In this document: in pieces, positions 36,206-47,656 of the stretch
Numbering within the stretch: position 1 is the stretch's first letter
Layout of the letters: every line of letters begins with the position of its first letter
Position numbers and translations under genes: made by a program
Notes under the pieces: generated by a model
What the model saw: the letters and a program-made list of their open reading frames with translations, nothing else
Databases searched by the model: none
What the model was told of the DNA's origin: nothing
From: Pelodera strongyloides
Taxonomy: Eukaryota > Nematoda > Chromadorea > Rhabditida > Rhabditidae
Assembly (NCBI GenBank): GCA_036852015.1
Contig: JAANDG010000004.1
Span: 496,001-560,000, forward strand
Direction: 5' to 3'
DNA: 64,000 nucleotides

Positions 36206-36542
36206 AATGCGCGGGGGTGTACTCGTTGTACTGTATGCATCAACAGCTATCTACATGAGCACCTATATACTGTAAGGGGCGGGTTAATGGTAATTATCCG
36301 TTCAGTGGCGTTCAGTGCAGCTCATATGAAAAACTCATCATGCACATTTCTTATCTTATTAACCTTTCCAAAAAATGGGGACTGTGTAACTGGGTAAACG
36401 TGTAACACAAAAAGATCAAGAGGGCTTTTCAATTTACAGACTTGTGAAAGAAATTAAACTAAAGGTGACGAACCTAGCTTTGCTTTCTGAAGAAATTGTG
36501 CTTAAAATAACTTACTATGCTTGAAACTTGAAACGAAACTAG

Positions 36543-36754
36543 CCCACCGAGCTTTCCATAGTCCTCCAACTATCCGCTGCAGTTCTTTTCCTTGGCAGTG
36601 ACAACGACGCCCATGACAGAGACAACATCCTTGACATCGATGATCTCGTCCAAATAATGGACGGCATGGGCACCATGATGTCGTTTGTGTTTGGTTTGTT
36701 TGCTCCATGCGAGCTGTACAGCATGCGTAGCGGAACACTAAATGATATGATAAA
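36543..36754 (+). pseudogene. Acidic segment Y1 of unknown family
   Basis: Open frame ending at a GTAAGA donor with GSDNDAHDRDNILDIDDLVQ in the middle. The copy Y4 (minus strand, 42823-43038) carries GSDNDAHDTGSVLDTDDLVQ. Compared with Y4 there is one extra base near 36580, so the upstream part is frameshifted unless a splice acceptor (GCTGCAG) is used there. Function unknown. Confidence 0.35.
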
Positions 36755-37194
36755 GGTAAGAACAAAAATAATTTTACGGCAATAATAGGCAGAAAATGAT
36801 CTACAACCTGAAAACACGGTTCGTACGGAAGTATCCCACATATGCGGCCCTACTAATGCATTATATCCAAGCGAGGAAGGCAGACAACTTCTGATTAGTG
36901 CAGAGCTTGACATTGACGCTTAGGAAACATTTGAAACAACCATGTGCGGGGTGTTCTTGTACTGTATGCATCAACATCTATCTACATGAGCGCCTATATG
37001 GTGCTTGGCAGTTCCCTCGCTTTACGCAGTTCCCTCACTTCAGTTAGCCAAGCGAGTAGGGTAGAAAGCTTTTGCTTAGTGAAGAGCTTGACAGTAAAAC
37101 TTGCAATCTCCATCTGCGGGTTCGGGGGTGTACTGTACTGTATGCATCAACATCTATCTATATTGCCTACTGTAATTTTACTATTCGAAATTAC

Positions 37195-37446
37195 ACAGAA
37201 AATAAAAGGGCGGTGGCGTGGGGTTTCATCCCTGGTTGAGATACGTTGCAGCAAACAACGAGCTCTTGTTGATTGGACATAACGAAAATATGGGACAACC
37301 TGAGTAACCCTGTTGAGAAGTTCGTCGTTCCATATCTATGGACTTCCCCAATCATCAACAACGAACGAATCATCCATGACCATACGTTGCCAAGTAGTTT
37401 GTGGCCCATCAGTTCCTCGCTTTAGCCGTAGTAGTGATTGGAGTCC
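37195..37446 (-). pseudogene. X2, second-exon-like segment
   Basis: On the minus strand, inverted and very similar to 42251-42523. A pyrimidine tract runs into AAGATAGGACTCC, then GLQSLLRLKRG in one frame, broken by a TAG soon after. The unrelated-looking X1 exon 2 starts with the same GACTC. Confidence 0.35.
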
Positions 37447-37596
37447 TATCTTGAAAAAAAAAATGATAGAGGGAAAGAAAGAGGTTACATTTCGGTGATA
37501 CACCGTTAGCTAATCAGCTTCGAAAAATTATTACGAACAAATGACTTTAACTGACGCAGTTCCCTGGTGAATTTACAAACAAGCTACTTTTAGGTA

Positions 37597-37910
37597 GGAT
37601 TTCCAAGTTTTCCCAAGAGTCAAGTTCTCCAAAAATCAAAAAGTATAAGAGCACCCTAATGCCCTAAATAGATCGCGCGTTCGAACCTTTCTAAATCGTT
37701 CGCACGGAGTCACCCGGTCAATTCGGAGCCGGCTCTAGCGCGCGCCCACGTGGGGCACATTATAAAATGGGACACAATTGCTCTCTCGGAGAAGGCCGGC
37801 CCAAGCCATTGTAGGACCCACTTCAAAAACGTGACCTATTTAGGGCATTCGAGTACAGTTATACTATTTGATTAATGAAGAGCTCGACGCTTAGGAAAAC
37901 TTGGAAACCC
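37597..37910 (+). repeat. Foldback R2 between X2 and Y2
   Basis: Copy of R1; left end GGATTTCCAAGTTTTCCCAA, right end CTTAGGAAAACTTGGAAACC. Confidence 0.85.
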
Positions 37911-38204
37911 CCAAGCGCGTCCAATGTAGTGTAAGTGGCGGGGGTATGACGGTATGAGGTATGAGAGTGAGAGCACTAATTATCTATTGTTATAAAGTTC
38001 AGCATATATGCACACAAATTATCATAGAGAACTTCTATTAATATTATTCGCTTAAGTTTTTATTTACCGAGTGTGAGAGCACATTATAAGTCTGGCAAAT
38101 CTTCATTAAATCAGTACAAAATTTAGTTTTCTTACAATTAGTCAATATAGCTATACTTGAAACTGACACACCGAGGTTCCGTCGCCATTGAGCTATCTGT
38201 GAAT

Positions 38205-38297
38205 AACCTTGTCCTTGATACTGAAGATGTCCTTGACACGGACGACGTCTTGACACTACCGATGAACTCGAGCAAAACCGCAACGTGGACGACATAG
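38205..38297 (+). pseudogene. Acidic segment Y2
   Basis: Plus-strand frame NLVLDTEDVLDTDDVLTLPM ending in TAG. It resembles Y1 and Y4 and shares the following GGCAGAACACTAAATG and GATCTACAATGAGAAAA sequence. It is the most diverged copy. Confidence 0.35.
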
Positions 38298-38900
38298 ACG
38301 TCGCAATGTCATGCTCCTCGTATCCGACCAGGCGTGGCAGAACACTAAATGGAGTAATAGTAAAGACAAAATACAGTTCCATCAATAAACTGCAGAAAAA
38401 TGATCTACAATGAGAAAATACGATAAGTATGAAAGTACTAAGGATTTGTATATTTTTCCTCATACTCAGTTCTTGAGCATGCTTTTCACAAACCTAGTGC
38501 CAAAAAACTTCAGGTATGGTCGAACGGATACGTAACTTACGTGGCGGGATCATTTTGACAATATCATCGCTCCCAGGAAACGTATTGCAGGGAGCTTACT
38601 CCCGCTGTCTGGATCCGATTGGAAGGTCTTCATTGGCAGGAAGGAGTATCTATCACAAGTGATGCACCCATTCGAGACCTAAATAATTATATGTTAAATA
38701 CAGCAAAGAAAAATATAACACAATGATGAGAAATATGACGAATTAAGGATAAAGAATAACGAAGAAGAGGATTGGTTGCATATCTTCAGGTGTACAATAA
38801 TAATCAGACGGAAAGAGAAGTGACAATAAACCGGACAAGCTCTGTGTATTAATAACCAAGAGCAACCCGACACGAGGGTAAAAAGTTGATCAACAAAATC

Positions 38901-39101
38901 TTAGCGGATTTTTCCCGCTCTTTTTTGTAACATTCCCGCCCAATATCCCGTAGGGCAATTGCCCCGCTGGGCACTTATCAAATTATCCTCGGAAATTTTG
39001 AATATTTCTCTTCTAATTGCCCTGCAATGATAATTGCATAATTATCCAACGGGATAATATGCGGGAATTTTACAAAGTGCGCGGGAAACATTTCCCGCTA
39101 A
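38901..39101. repeat. MITE-like foldback (TTAGCGG ends)
   Basis: Left TTAGCGGATTTTTCCCGC...CCCAATATCCCGT is matched in reverse by ACGGGATAATATGCGGG...TTTCCCGCTAA, with looser pairing between. Confidence 0.7.
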
Positions 39102-40015
39102 ATTTTAATGTTAGTGATTATTATAATGTTCTCGACATCTCCTCCTCCCGTTTTTTTTTTGCTTGAACACACAACCAATTTCTAGTTGAGTTGTAGATAT
39201 CAATCCCTTGAAACGTATTGGCCTTGATAAGGTTTCCTCCAATCGTTGACTATTTGCCCACTTGCAATTTCTCGTCAAGCCGTGGAAAATTAGCGTATTA
39301 TAAATTAGAATACCCATAGAATATGCAGATGTCAATTAGCATATGAATCAGTAGTAGTGAAAGCATAGTAATGCAGATAAGTTATCATGCTTACTCAAAA
39401 AATGTATCTTCAGATTGATCTTATTGTTAATTTGTTCCTTCATTCTTCTTTCACTTTGAAAGTTTTCCTAACACCTTTTATCCTTCTACTCGTTAGTTAA
39501 TCTTTGTTTCGCGTCTACACTCTTTCGTATGTTTTCTTTATTGTAATTTATTGACAGTTCATTATTTAGGTTTCGTAATGATATATCGGCGTCATCCTCC
39601 TGCCCACCAATGAAAAATGAAAACCCTGTCTCCGGAACCAAAATGCGGACGTGAACTTATCGACAATCCCTGCGCTTCTGCAATGCTACGGTTTTGCCAA
39701 CAAAAAGATGGCTCAACATGTAAGTTACCTACCTGCTCGTTTATACCAACATAGATGTAGCACGGCACTTTGTTTTCGTGCAAACTTTGCTCAATAAACT
39801 GCGTAAGCTATTAATAAGATGCAAATCCTGGGTCCCATGTACATATGTGGTATACGGCCGTATCGAACCGTGTTTTCACATTGTAGATCATTTGTCTGCG
39901 GTTGATTGATTTCATGTAATGGTCCTACCTTTACCCCATTTAGTGGTCTGCTACTCCTGCTGAGACTTCGTGGAACATGCCTCTTCCTGCTTTTCACGGA
40001 GTGTACGACTACCAT

Positions 40016-40126
40016 CTACACGCTGTTCCAAACATCCATGATTTGATCGACTTCATGGGTGTGGAGAACGTCGTCCGTGGCCAGGACATTGTCGTCACTG
40101 TCATGGACGTCATCGTCAGACTCAAT
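40016..40126 (-). pseudogene. Acidic segment Y3
   Basis: Minus-strand frame ESDDDVHDSDDNVLATDDV then HEVDQIMD, ending in TAG. It aligns with Y1 and Y4 (SDNDAHD...DDLVQIM). Flanking DNA (AACTAGCCCACCGAGC, GTGAAAACACGGTTCG) is shared with them. Confidence 0.35.
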
Positions 40127-40399
40127 GACTATGGAGAGCTCGGTGGGCTAGTTTCCAGCATAGTGAAAATACTAAAGAATCTTACAACTTGTTTAATCAT
40201 AAGTTCTTTATGAGTTCAAATATATTCGCCTGATTTAAAGAACTGTAAATAGGCCTTGGCCCAAGAACACATTCACGGAGTTTTCTAAGGTTAGAAGATG
40301 CGAGTGATAATTTTCTTTATTTCAGCCGCGTAGCCCTCTACTCCTTTACCATTGTGTAGGCGCGCTTGCTGATAGTAGATACCGTACCCCCGCGACTCT

Positions 40400-40713
40400 G
40401 GGTTTCCAAGTTTTCCTAAGCGTCGAGCTCTTCATTAATCAAATAGTATAACTGTACTCGAATGCCCTAAATAGGTCACACTTTTGAAGTGGGTCCTACA
40501 ATGGCTCGGGCCGGCCTTCTCCGAGAGAGCAATTGTGTCCCGTTTTATAATGTGCCCCACGTGGGCGTGCGCTAGAGCCGGCTCCGAATTGACCGGGTGT
40601 CTCCGTGCGAGCGATTTAGAACGGTTCGAACGCGCGATCTATTTAGGGCATTAGGGTGCAATTATACTCTTTGATTTTTGAAGGACCTGGCTCCTGGAAA
40701 AACTTGGAAATCC
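40400..40713 (-). repeat. Foldback R3 between Y3 and X3
   Basis: Inverted copy of R1, same core with GCTCGGGCCGGCCTTCTCC and GAGCCGGCTC. Confidence 0.85.
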
Positions 40714-40890
40714 TACCTTAAAGTTTTTTGTAAATTCACCAGGGAACTAATAATAATAATAATAATGTGTCATTTCAAGTAATTTGTTCGCAATAATTTT
40801 GGGAAGCTGATTAGCTACTGGTGTATCTCCGAAATGCAACTCTTTCTTTCTCTCTATCATTTTCAGGAAACTTCGATATACCTTTGATCT

Positions 40891-41025
40891 ATGGACAACG
40901 ATGAAGAGTCTGAAGGGGGGCTTGAACCAAGACCGGTGAGGCATTCAGCAGCGTCCCTCAGGCGCCGTGCGAATTGGAAACTTCCTGCTTTAACTCCTCG
41001 CCTCTGTCGAACGATTTTCCCCTGA
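40891..41025 (+). pseudogene. X3, first-exon-like frame
   Basis: ATG with MDNDEESEGGLEPRPVRHSA, stop at 41023. Upstream of the ATG, TTTTCAGGAAACTTCGATATACC matches the leader of X1 and X4, but the coding part is only weakly similar to X1. Confidence 0.3.
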
Positions 41026-41169
41026 CTAAATGTACACGTTCTTAAAACGCACTCCAACATACTACGAGGTAAGTATAGCTCTCTGACTCTCTCTATCCAC
41101 TCGATTTCTACTCTATCCTCTTTCTCTCCCCCCCCCCCTCTCTCTCACTCTCTCTCTACTATGATCTTT

Positions 41170-41296
41170 GTTTCCGAGTATTTTCCGCCAATTCTCCGAG
41201 CTCGGCCCGCGGAAAAACCAGCAAGTTTTTTAGTATTTTCCTACTAGGTTTTTACGCGGGCCGAGCTCGGAGAATTGGCGGAAAATACTCGGAAAC
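41170..41296. repeat. Near-perfect hairpin with CCGAGCTCGG core motif
   Basis: The arms GTTTCCGAGTATTTTCCGCC...GAGCTCGGCCCGCG and their inverse are almost exact over about 50 bp, with a 30 bp loop. Related fragments with repeated GAGCTCGGCCCG occur at about 41730-41875. Confidence 0.85.
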
Positions 41297-42250
41297 ACTC
41301 TCTCGTCGCGGAGGGCGCAGAGAACGATACACCTCCCACCGCACGCCGCACCGCGGCAAAAAACCGCCGCCTATACAAAAAATAATAATAATAACGAATA
41401 ATTACACAAAAGCAAATAACAATGCTTATTTTAATATTAACAAAACAACAACAAAAAAGCAAACAACGGCAAAATAGGAAAGAGGCGCTGATGAATGCAT
41501 TTTTATGTCTATTACTATCTTAGATGCCAAAAACAATTTAGAACTAAATAAATACGGGTTCAAGATCATGCAAAAGGGATGCCTCGAAAAAACCTCTACA
41601 GGACTACATAAACACTTATGATAACCAAATTTAAGTCATAACAGGGTTGTGGAGCTATGCATGTTCCCCTTATTTACATTTGTGCATCGGCCGTTTTTTA
41701 AAAGTCACTTCTGTTTGACCTTGTGCAAATCCCGAGCTCGGCCCGCCGATTTCCCGAGCTCGGCCCGAGAACCTCAAACTTTCCGAGCTTTTTCCGAGAT
41801 TCTTCTCGGAGAATACTCGGGAAATAGGCGGAAAATCCTCGGAAAGGCCTAGTTTCTCGGAAAATGCTCGGGATTCATTAACGGAGTAGGTCCCGATTGT
41901 CTTCATCACTACTTTGGCCTCAGTGCGTCATGTTCTTTGTATTCTTTTTCTTCAGTGCACGTCCAAGATGATAACCAGCGCCGACTTCTTCATTGACAGT
42001 GAAAGTCATTGCTACCAAAGCCGTTGAATGGACATGGCATGCGAAATTTGCCTCCACCGTACGGTAGCGGCCCTAACCGATCAGCCTGTAAGTTACTGCC
42101 ATATTCACGTATAAGTTTGGCACATGGTTTGTGAAGAGTGTGGGCGATGCGTGCACAAGTTTTGTGTGAAGATTCTGTACTGAATTTTTAACTTTTGCCA
42201 GACTTACTATGCTGTTTTGTTTATCTTCTTCTTACCATTTGTCATTCAAG

Positions 42251-42523
42251 GTAGGACTCCAATCACTACTACGGCTAAAGCGAGGAGTTGATGGGCCACA
42301 AACTACTTGGCGATGTATAGGTTCGTTGTTGATGATTGGAAGCCCGTGGATATGGAACGACGAACTTATCAACAGAGTTACTCAGGTAGTTCCATATTTT
42401 CGTTATGTCCAATTAACAAGAGATCGTTGTTTGCTGCAACGTATCTCCTCCAGTGATGAAACCCCACGCCATCGCCTTTTTATTTTCTGTAACATTTCGA
42501 ATAGTATAATTACAGTAGGATAG
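42251..42523 (+). pseudogene. X-family second-exon-like segment (inverted copy of X2)
   Basis: Frame with GLQSLLRLKRGVDGPQTTWR, then WNDELINRVTQVVPYFRY and QRISSSDETPRHRLFIF, open to 42523. This is the longest intact version. The matching sequence on the minus strand at 37195-37446 is interrupted. Family unknown. Confidence 0.35.
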
Positions 42524-42822
42524 ATCTTGATGCATACAGTACAGTACACCCCCGCACCCGCAGATGGAGATTGCAAGTTTTCCTATCAAGCTCTTCACTA
42601 ATCAAAAGTTTTCTACCCTACTCGCTTGGTTAACTGATGTGAAGGAACTGCGTAAGTGTGTATTAATCAGACATTAAATAAATATCAAATATTTATTAAC
42701 ACATAAAATGTCGAAATGAAAATTCTGGGGCCGCATATTTGTGATACTGTCCGATCCGTGTTTTCAGGTTGTAATTGATGAAAAATTATGTTCTTTTTTT
42801 TTTCTTACCTTTATCATATCAT

Positions 42823-43038
42823 TTAGTGTTCCGCTACGCATGCTGTAAATCTCGCATGGAGCAAACCGAACACCAACGGCATCATGGTGTCCAGGACTTC
42901 CATTATTTGGACGAGATCATCGGTGTCAAGAACGCTGCCTGTGTCATGGGCGTCGTTGTCACTGCCAAGGACAGAACGTCCGTGGATAGCTGGAGGACTA
43001 TGGAACGCTCGGTGGGCTAGTTTCGTTTCAGGTTTCAA
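42823..43038 (-). pseudogene. Acidic segment Y4
   Basis: Minus-strand frame containing HRAFHSPPAIHGRSVLGSD and DTDDLVQIMEVLDTMMPLV, ending at a TAA. No in-frame ATG begins it, so it would be an internal exon or a fragment. It is the best preserved Y copy upstream of the acidic stretch. Confidence 0.35.
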
Positions 43039-43353
43039 GCATAGTAAGTTATTTTAAGCATAAGTTCTTCAGTAAGCAAAGCTAGATTCGTCACCTTTAG
43101 TTTAATTTCTTTCACAAGTCTGTAAATTGAAAAGCCCTCTTGATCTTTTTGTGTTACACGTTTACTCAGTTACACAGTCAACATTTTTTGGAAAGGTTAA
43201 TAAGATAAGAAATGTGCATGATGAGTTTTTCATATGAGCTGCACTGAACGCCACTGAACGGATAATTACCATTAACCCGCCCCTTACAGTATATAGGTGC
43301 TCATGTAGATAGCTGTTGATGCATACAGTACAACGAGTACACCCCCGCGCATT

Positions 43354-43666
43354 GGGTTCCCAAGTTTTCCTAAGCGTCGAGTTCTTCATTAATCAAATAG
43401 TATAACTGTAGTCGAATGCCCTAAATAGGTCACATTTTTGAAGTGGCCCTACAATGGCTCGGGCCGGCCTTCTCCGAGAGAGCAATTGTGTCCCATTTTA
43501 TAATGTTCCCCATGTGGGCGCGCGCTAGAGCCGGCTCCGAATTGACCGGGTGACTCCGTGAGAGCGATTTAGAACGGTTCGAACGCGCAGCCTATTTAGG
43601 GCATTAGGGTGCTCTTATACGTTTTGATTTTTGGAGGACTTGGCTCTTGGGAATGCTTGGAAACCC
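43354..43666 (-). repeat. Foldback R4 between Y4 and X4
   Basis: Inverted copy of R1 with very high similarity. The similarity extends well outside R over 35.88-37.45 kb versus 42.24-43.69 kb. Confidence 0.88.
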
Positions 43667-43839
43667 TACGTTCAATTAGTTAATAAAGTAGTTAATTAAC
43701 CAAGTAAAGTAGTTAATTTTTAATTGGTAGTAATCATGTTGGGAAGCCGATTAGCAGCTGGTAATATGGTGTATTTTTTCCGAATTTATATTGTTTCTTC
43801 TCTCTGCCCTTTTTAGAACATTCGATATACCACTGGTAA

Positions 43840-43968
43840 ATGGACGAAGACTGGTGACTGAAACACGAACCACCCCTGCCGAAGCCTGGAAACGTCGAGC
43901 TTCTAGACAGCTGGGCTTGTCAACTACTGCGCATCACTCTTGAACGCCTTGAGCTCTGGAACATGTGA
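43840..43968 (+). pseudogene. X4, broken copy of X1 first exon
   Basis: Preceded by TTTTTAGAACATTCGATATA and TGGTAAATGG as in X1. The frame starts MDEDW, then a TGA stop, then LKHEPPLPKP...LLRITLERLELWNM, which parallels LKYERHPPMP...LRCITLEYSVRL of X1. The early stop makes it a pseudogene. Confidence 0.5.
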
Positions 43969-45860
43969 GCCCTAACACAGAGCGGTATATTGTACGGTAA
44001 ATGTACACGATTTATAATGGTTGTGACGAAGTGTACATGATTTATTTCTCTCTCAACGTCTGTCTCTCACACTTCTGAGGCCGTATTCACCACTCCGTTT
44101 ACCCCTGGAGAAAACTGTCTCTCGGAGAAAATTTACCTAGAAAGCGAGATTATGTCACAAAATTTGCATTCACCACTCACTCTCCTTCCCGAAAAATGCG
44201 TTCCAAAAGTTTTGTCTCTAGAGAAATGTTTACCCTTGAGTGGTGAATACGGCCTCTGTTTCCCGCGATCTCTCTTTTTCCTTACATCCATCATGTGTCC
44301 GGTTTTTCTGAGAACTATGATCTAACCTCACACTTAAGCTTGCCATTTAGGATTCCGAAGTTGGCGTTTTAACTGAAGGGTGACGGTCGTCGCCTTTTCT
44401 CGTCGAGGAGCAAATGAGCCACCGGTTACTGCACGAGCACAAGTCCATCTTCTCGTCTACCCTGGGTCTGTCTCTGACGTGTTGATTGTCCCTCCTCACT
44501 TCACAGATGCATTTATGGAGCAACTATCGTCTCGTCACAAAGTATTAGGTAAGCTGCGTTTCCTCTATCAGCGATTGCAACTTTTTTTTGCGTCCCCCGA
44601 ACGCGGCGAAGACGAAATATTGTGACAAAGTTGTGGCCACACTTTTTTTTAGCGAAGTCATGTCTCTATTTACACTGTTTCGCGACCCATATTGAATATT
44701 TTGTTATTTCAGGTTAGACGCTAACTAACTCTACTTTGCTCGTTTTCATCTTCCTACGGTAATTGCCAACGACGTGTGTTCCTCTGAGATTCCAAAAAAC
44801 CCACACGGTGCAATGAACTTCTCGTCAGAAGCAGGTAGCCCCCGTCTTTTTCAATCTCAATATATTTTGAAGCTCCTAAGATGCAGGGGCGCATTACAAG
44901 TGTGCCAAATGTGTTCAATTCTTGGCGAAGCACCTTTTAGCGCCGCAGGTTCGCTTCATGTGCATCACGGGTGTGCCATCTGATGTGTGCACTGTGCAGA
45001 CTCTTAGCGCCCCGCCGCGCACAGTAGACGAGACACCTTGTAGCGCCGAAACATTTAGTGAGCACAGTACTTTTTACTTTACTCTGAATTCACTTTATTT
45101 CATTTCTTTTAGCCGGGACCTCGTCTGCACTGTCAATGCTGAATTGAATGGAAATTGGAAGCTGCGGAATGATGAAAAAAATGAAGTGCTCCCGCCGCTC
45201 GCCGCACCTCGCCCATTCTTCTCTTCGCAACTCTCGGCCTTTCGCGAAAACCTGGCGACGAGCGATGTAGTTGCTCGCCCTCTTAGCTGGTTCTGTTTTT
45301 CGTTATATTTTCGCACATTTGACGCACCTGCACTTCTCGAAATTTCCGCGCCAAAGTTGCGCCGCGCACCAACTGATTTGTGTTGTGCTTTGTGAAATTC
45401 TGCTGTTACGTTCTGTACACCCCTCCTGAAATAAAGTTTAACAGAGGAGGGGTGCCTCAATAGTGAAAGAATTCGAGAGTTCTTTGGGAAGCACAATATA
45501 ATTAGTGCTAATCAAGATAATTTGCTGGTTGGCGGTAGATAAGTAGTTTGCGATCACCGATAGCGAAATATACAGAATCACTAGCTTGAACTACAATTTC
45601 TGTGCGATGCAATTTTGCTGAACTGATAGTGATGTACATTATTTTCACGTTGTTTCGATGTGCACTGCGCGTGCGCACTGGTGCAATGAGAAGCGCTTTT
45701 TTAATAAAAAAAAATATGGCGCACGCAGACTGTTTGCTTTAAAACCTTCTTTTTTTTGCCTAATGACCGACCAAACTGCATATATATTAAGCTTGAGCCC
45801 CATTGTAGAAAGGTAAATATAAACCGAGTTCATTAACTTGCAAAATAGGTCAGACTGAAC
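43969..45860. other. Intergenic, one MITE, no supported gene
   Basis: Holds a MITE (44077-44256). A frame at 44380-44625 with VHLLVYPGSVSDVLIVPPHF runs into a GTAAGC site and might be an exon, but I recognise no family and no partner exon. Both strands of 45095-45496 are open in long frames, which looks like GC-rich repeat DNA. Confidence 0.45.
44077..44256. repeat. MITE with GAGGCCGTATTCACCA ends, copy 2
   Basis: Same 16 bp ends as 15404-15546 (GAGGCCGTATTCACCA and TGGTGAATACGGCCTC). The inner sequence is different but again self-complementary in part (TTTACCCCTGGAGAAAA versus AGAAATGTTTACCC). Confidence 0.75.
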
Positions 45861-45863
45861 TGG

Positions 45864-45870
45864 TATATAA
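45864..45870 (+). promoter_or_regulatory. TATA-like box of the ShKT gene
   Basis: TATATAA lies 57 bp before the ATG at 45921, a normal distance for a short 5' UTR. Confidence 0.5.
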
Positions 45871-45920
45871 TCGAGTGCGGATGAACTTCCAGCATAGGGA
45901 CATACTGTACCAATAAAGCA

Positions 45921-47552
45921 ATGCAATTCCTGGTATTCACGCTCGCTCTGCTTGGAGTTTCGGCAGCTACGCTTCACTGTAGGGCACCGGCTGGACGTAA
46001 GTTCCTTTTTTATGCAGTATCTTACTTCACCAGCTGAGGGTTACTCTCTCTCTTGCAACTCCGGCATCGCAAGATTTTCTGATTAAAGTACATAGATGAA
46101 ACGCGGGGCTGACTTTTGGTGCACGTATCAGGTAATCGTCGTTAGTTTTTCCATAGCTTCTCTCTTAGCTACGGTACCTTCACTTACAATGTAATCTGAG
46201 CAGCCAGAGTTAGGCTCAACCGTCAATTCATATATGTACTAGCAAGTGCATGCAAATAAATAGTTGATCAGTAAGTATACACATACACCGAGGAAGATGA
46301 CAATATGCTCGGCCCTGTGATATTTTGTTCGTCAATCTTCGTGAGAGGGCATGCTAAAACTATGCTAAAAAAATGAAATGAAATGTATGAAATGAGCATC
46401 TGCTAACGAATGACATAAATATGCAAACAGAAAAATATTGTATTCCAATTTCTATAACTCTCAGCTTGTGTCGCTGGACAGTGCCCCAATGATGGAGCGT
46501 GCTTCGACGCGGAATCATGCTGCGCTCTTCAGGACCTGTATTCCGATCGTCAGTTTTGGCAAATAGCTGCATTTCCGTAAAACTATTCAATTTGGAAGAA
46601 TATAGCAATGATTATATTGAATGGTAAAACCTAGAAAATGAATCGAGAACCGTAGAAACGTTCTTCATTCCGCCACTTCTCCTCTCTCGGTATAAACATA
46701 GACACGAACTACGTTACTTCTGGTCACTAAACCGACATATAAGTAAACGCCGTTTTGAATCAGCGCATCATTCTAGAGACTACTACTGCGCCCACTGCTG
46801 CCCCTACTGCTGCTCCAGCAGCTTGTGTGGATAAAATCAACCCAGCCAGTGGAGTGTCGGACTGCCCGCACATGGCCAACTACTGTAATGTGGCGGTGAG
46901 TTCGTTACAGTAATCACTGATCAGACTAACACACGCGTTGAACAATATAAAAAATCCATCATGTGCATTTCCGGAACAGAACGGAACATATAATAAATGG
47001 GAATACATGCGTTCAGTATACGTTTCACTACCACGTGCCACATCCCTTTATCAAGATGATTGCAGAGCTACTACGATCTGATGACGCAGCAGTGCCCTCG
47101 CACGTGTGGTCGCTGCGGAGGAGCAACCACCGCCGCACCCGTGCCACCCCCGCAGCCATCAACATGTGAGCTAACAACCTTGACAGCAAATATTGACCAC
47201 TATATTACCTAGCACGAATCTATCGCTGATAATCTAGAAGTTATCACGTGCGCCCAACTTTGTCAGGGAGGTCAATCATTATGTATAGCAGCTTTTTTAT
47301 CTACAGGCGTGGACCAGATCAATCCCAAGACAGGCACTTCGGATTGCCCGCAAATGTTGAACTATTGTAATATTGCGGTGAGACCCTTTTTTTCTTTTTA
47401 TAAATCGATAATCCAATTCTAACATCTAAAATACGTTTATTTTGCATTCTAAAGTTAATGTTATTTCATTGAAAACTAACTTTTTGCAAACATTTCAGAG
47501 CTACTACGACCTGATGACCCAACAGTGCCCGCGCACATGCGGACGTTGCTAA
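45921..47552 (+). CDS. Secreted protein with two ShKT domains
   Basis: Six exons in frame: 45921-45996, 46465-46548, 46777-46895, 47066-47165, 47307-47377, 47499-47552 (TAA), 167 residues. A hydrophobic signal peptide (MQFLVFTLALLGVSAA) is followed by a Cys-rich piece (CVAGQCPNDGACFDAESCC), a Thr/Ala/Pro linker, ShKT domain 1 (CVDKINP...SDCPHMANYCNVA then SYYDLMTQQCPRTCGRC), a Pro-rich linker and ShKT domain 2 with the same layout. Each ShKT has six Cys and the same intron between its two halves, showing an internal duplication with its intron. Nematodes have many such secreted proteins (cuticle, gut or secretory gland). The fold is named after a potassium-channel blocker, but channel activity cannot be assumed here. 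Function is unknown. Confidence 0.92.
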
Positions 47553-47650
47553 AATTCGATCAATACTTCGCGTGGATTTCAAGAGAACTTTGACAATTTT
47601 CTTCGTTTACATACGTTTCTAATCTGATAGCATTCCTAATAAGTAATGGT

Positions 47651-47656
47651 AATAAA
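47651..47656 (+). terminator. Poly(A) signal of the ShKT gene
   Basis: AATAAA 99 bp after the stop codon. Confidence 0.6.

Noticed and set aside
40741..40770. (TAA)n near R3 as retroelement tail
   Set aside because: Short, inside the duplicated module, no element body beside it.
45095..45496. Long frames on both strands
   Set aside because: Mutual shadows in GC-richer DNA with no family motif or splice partners.
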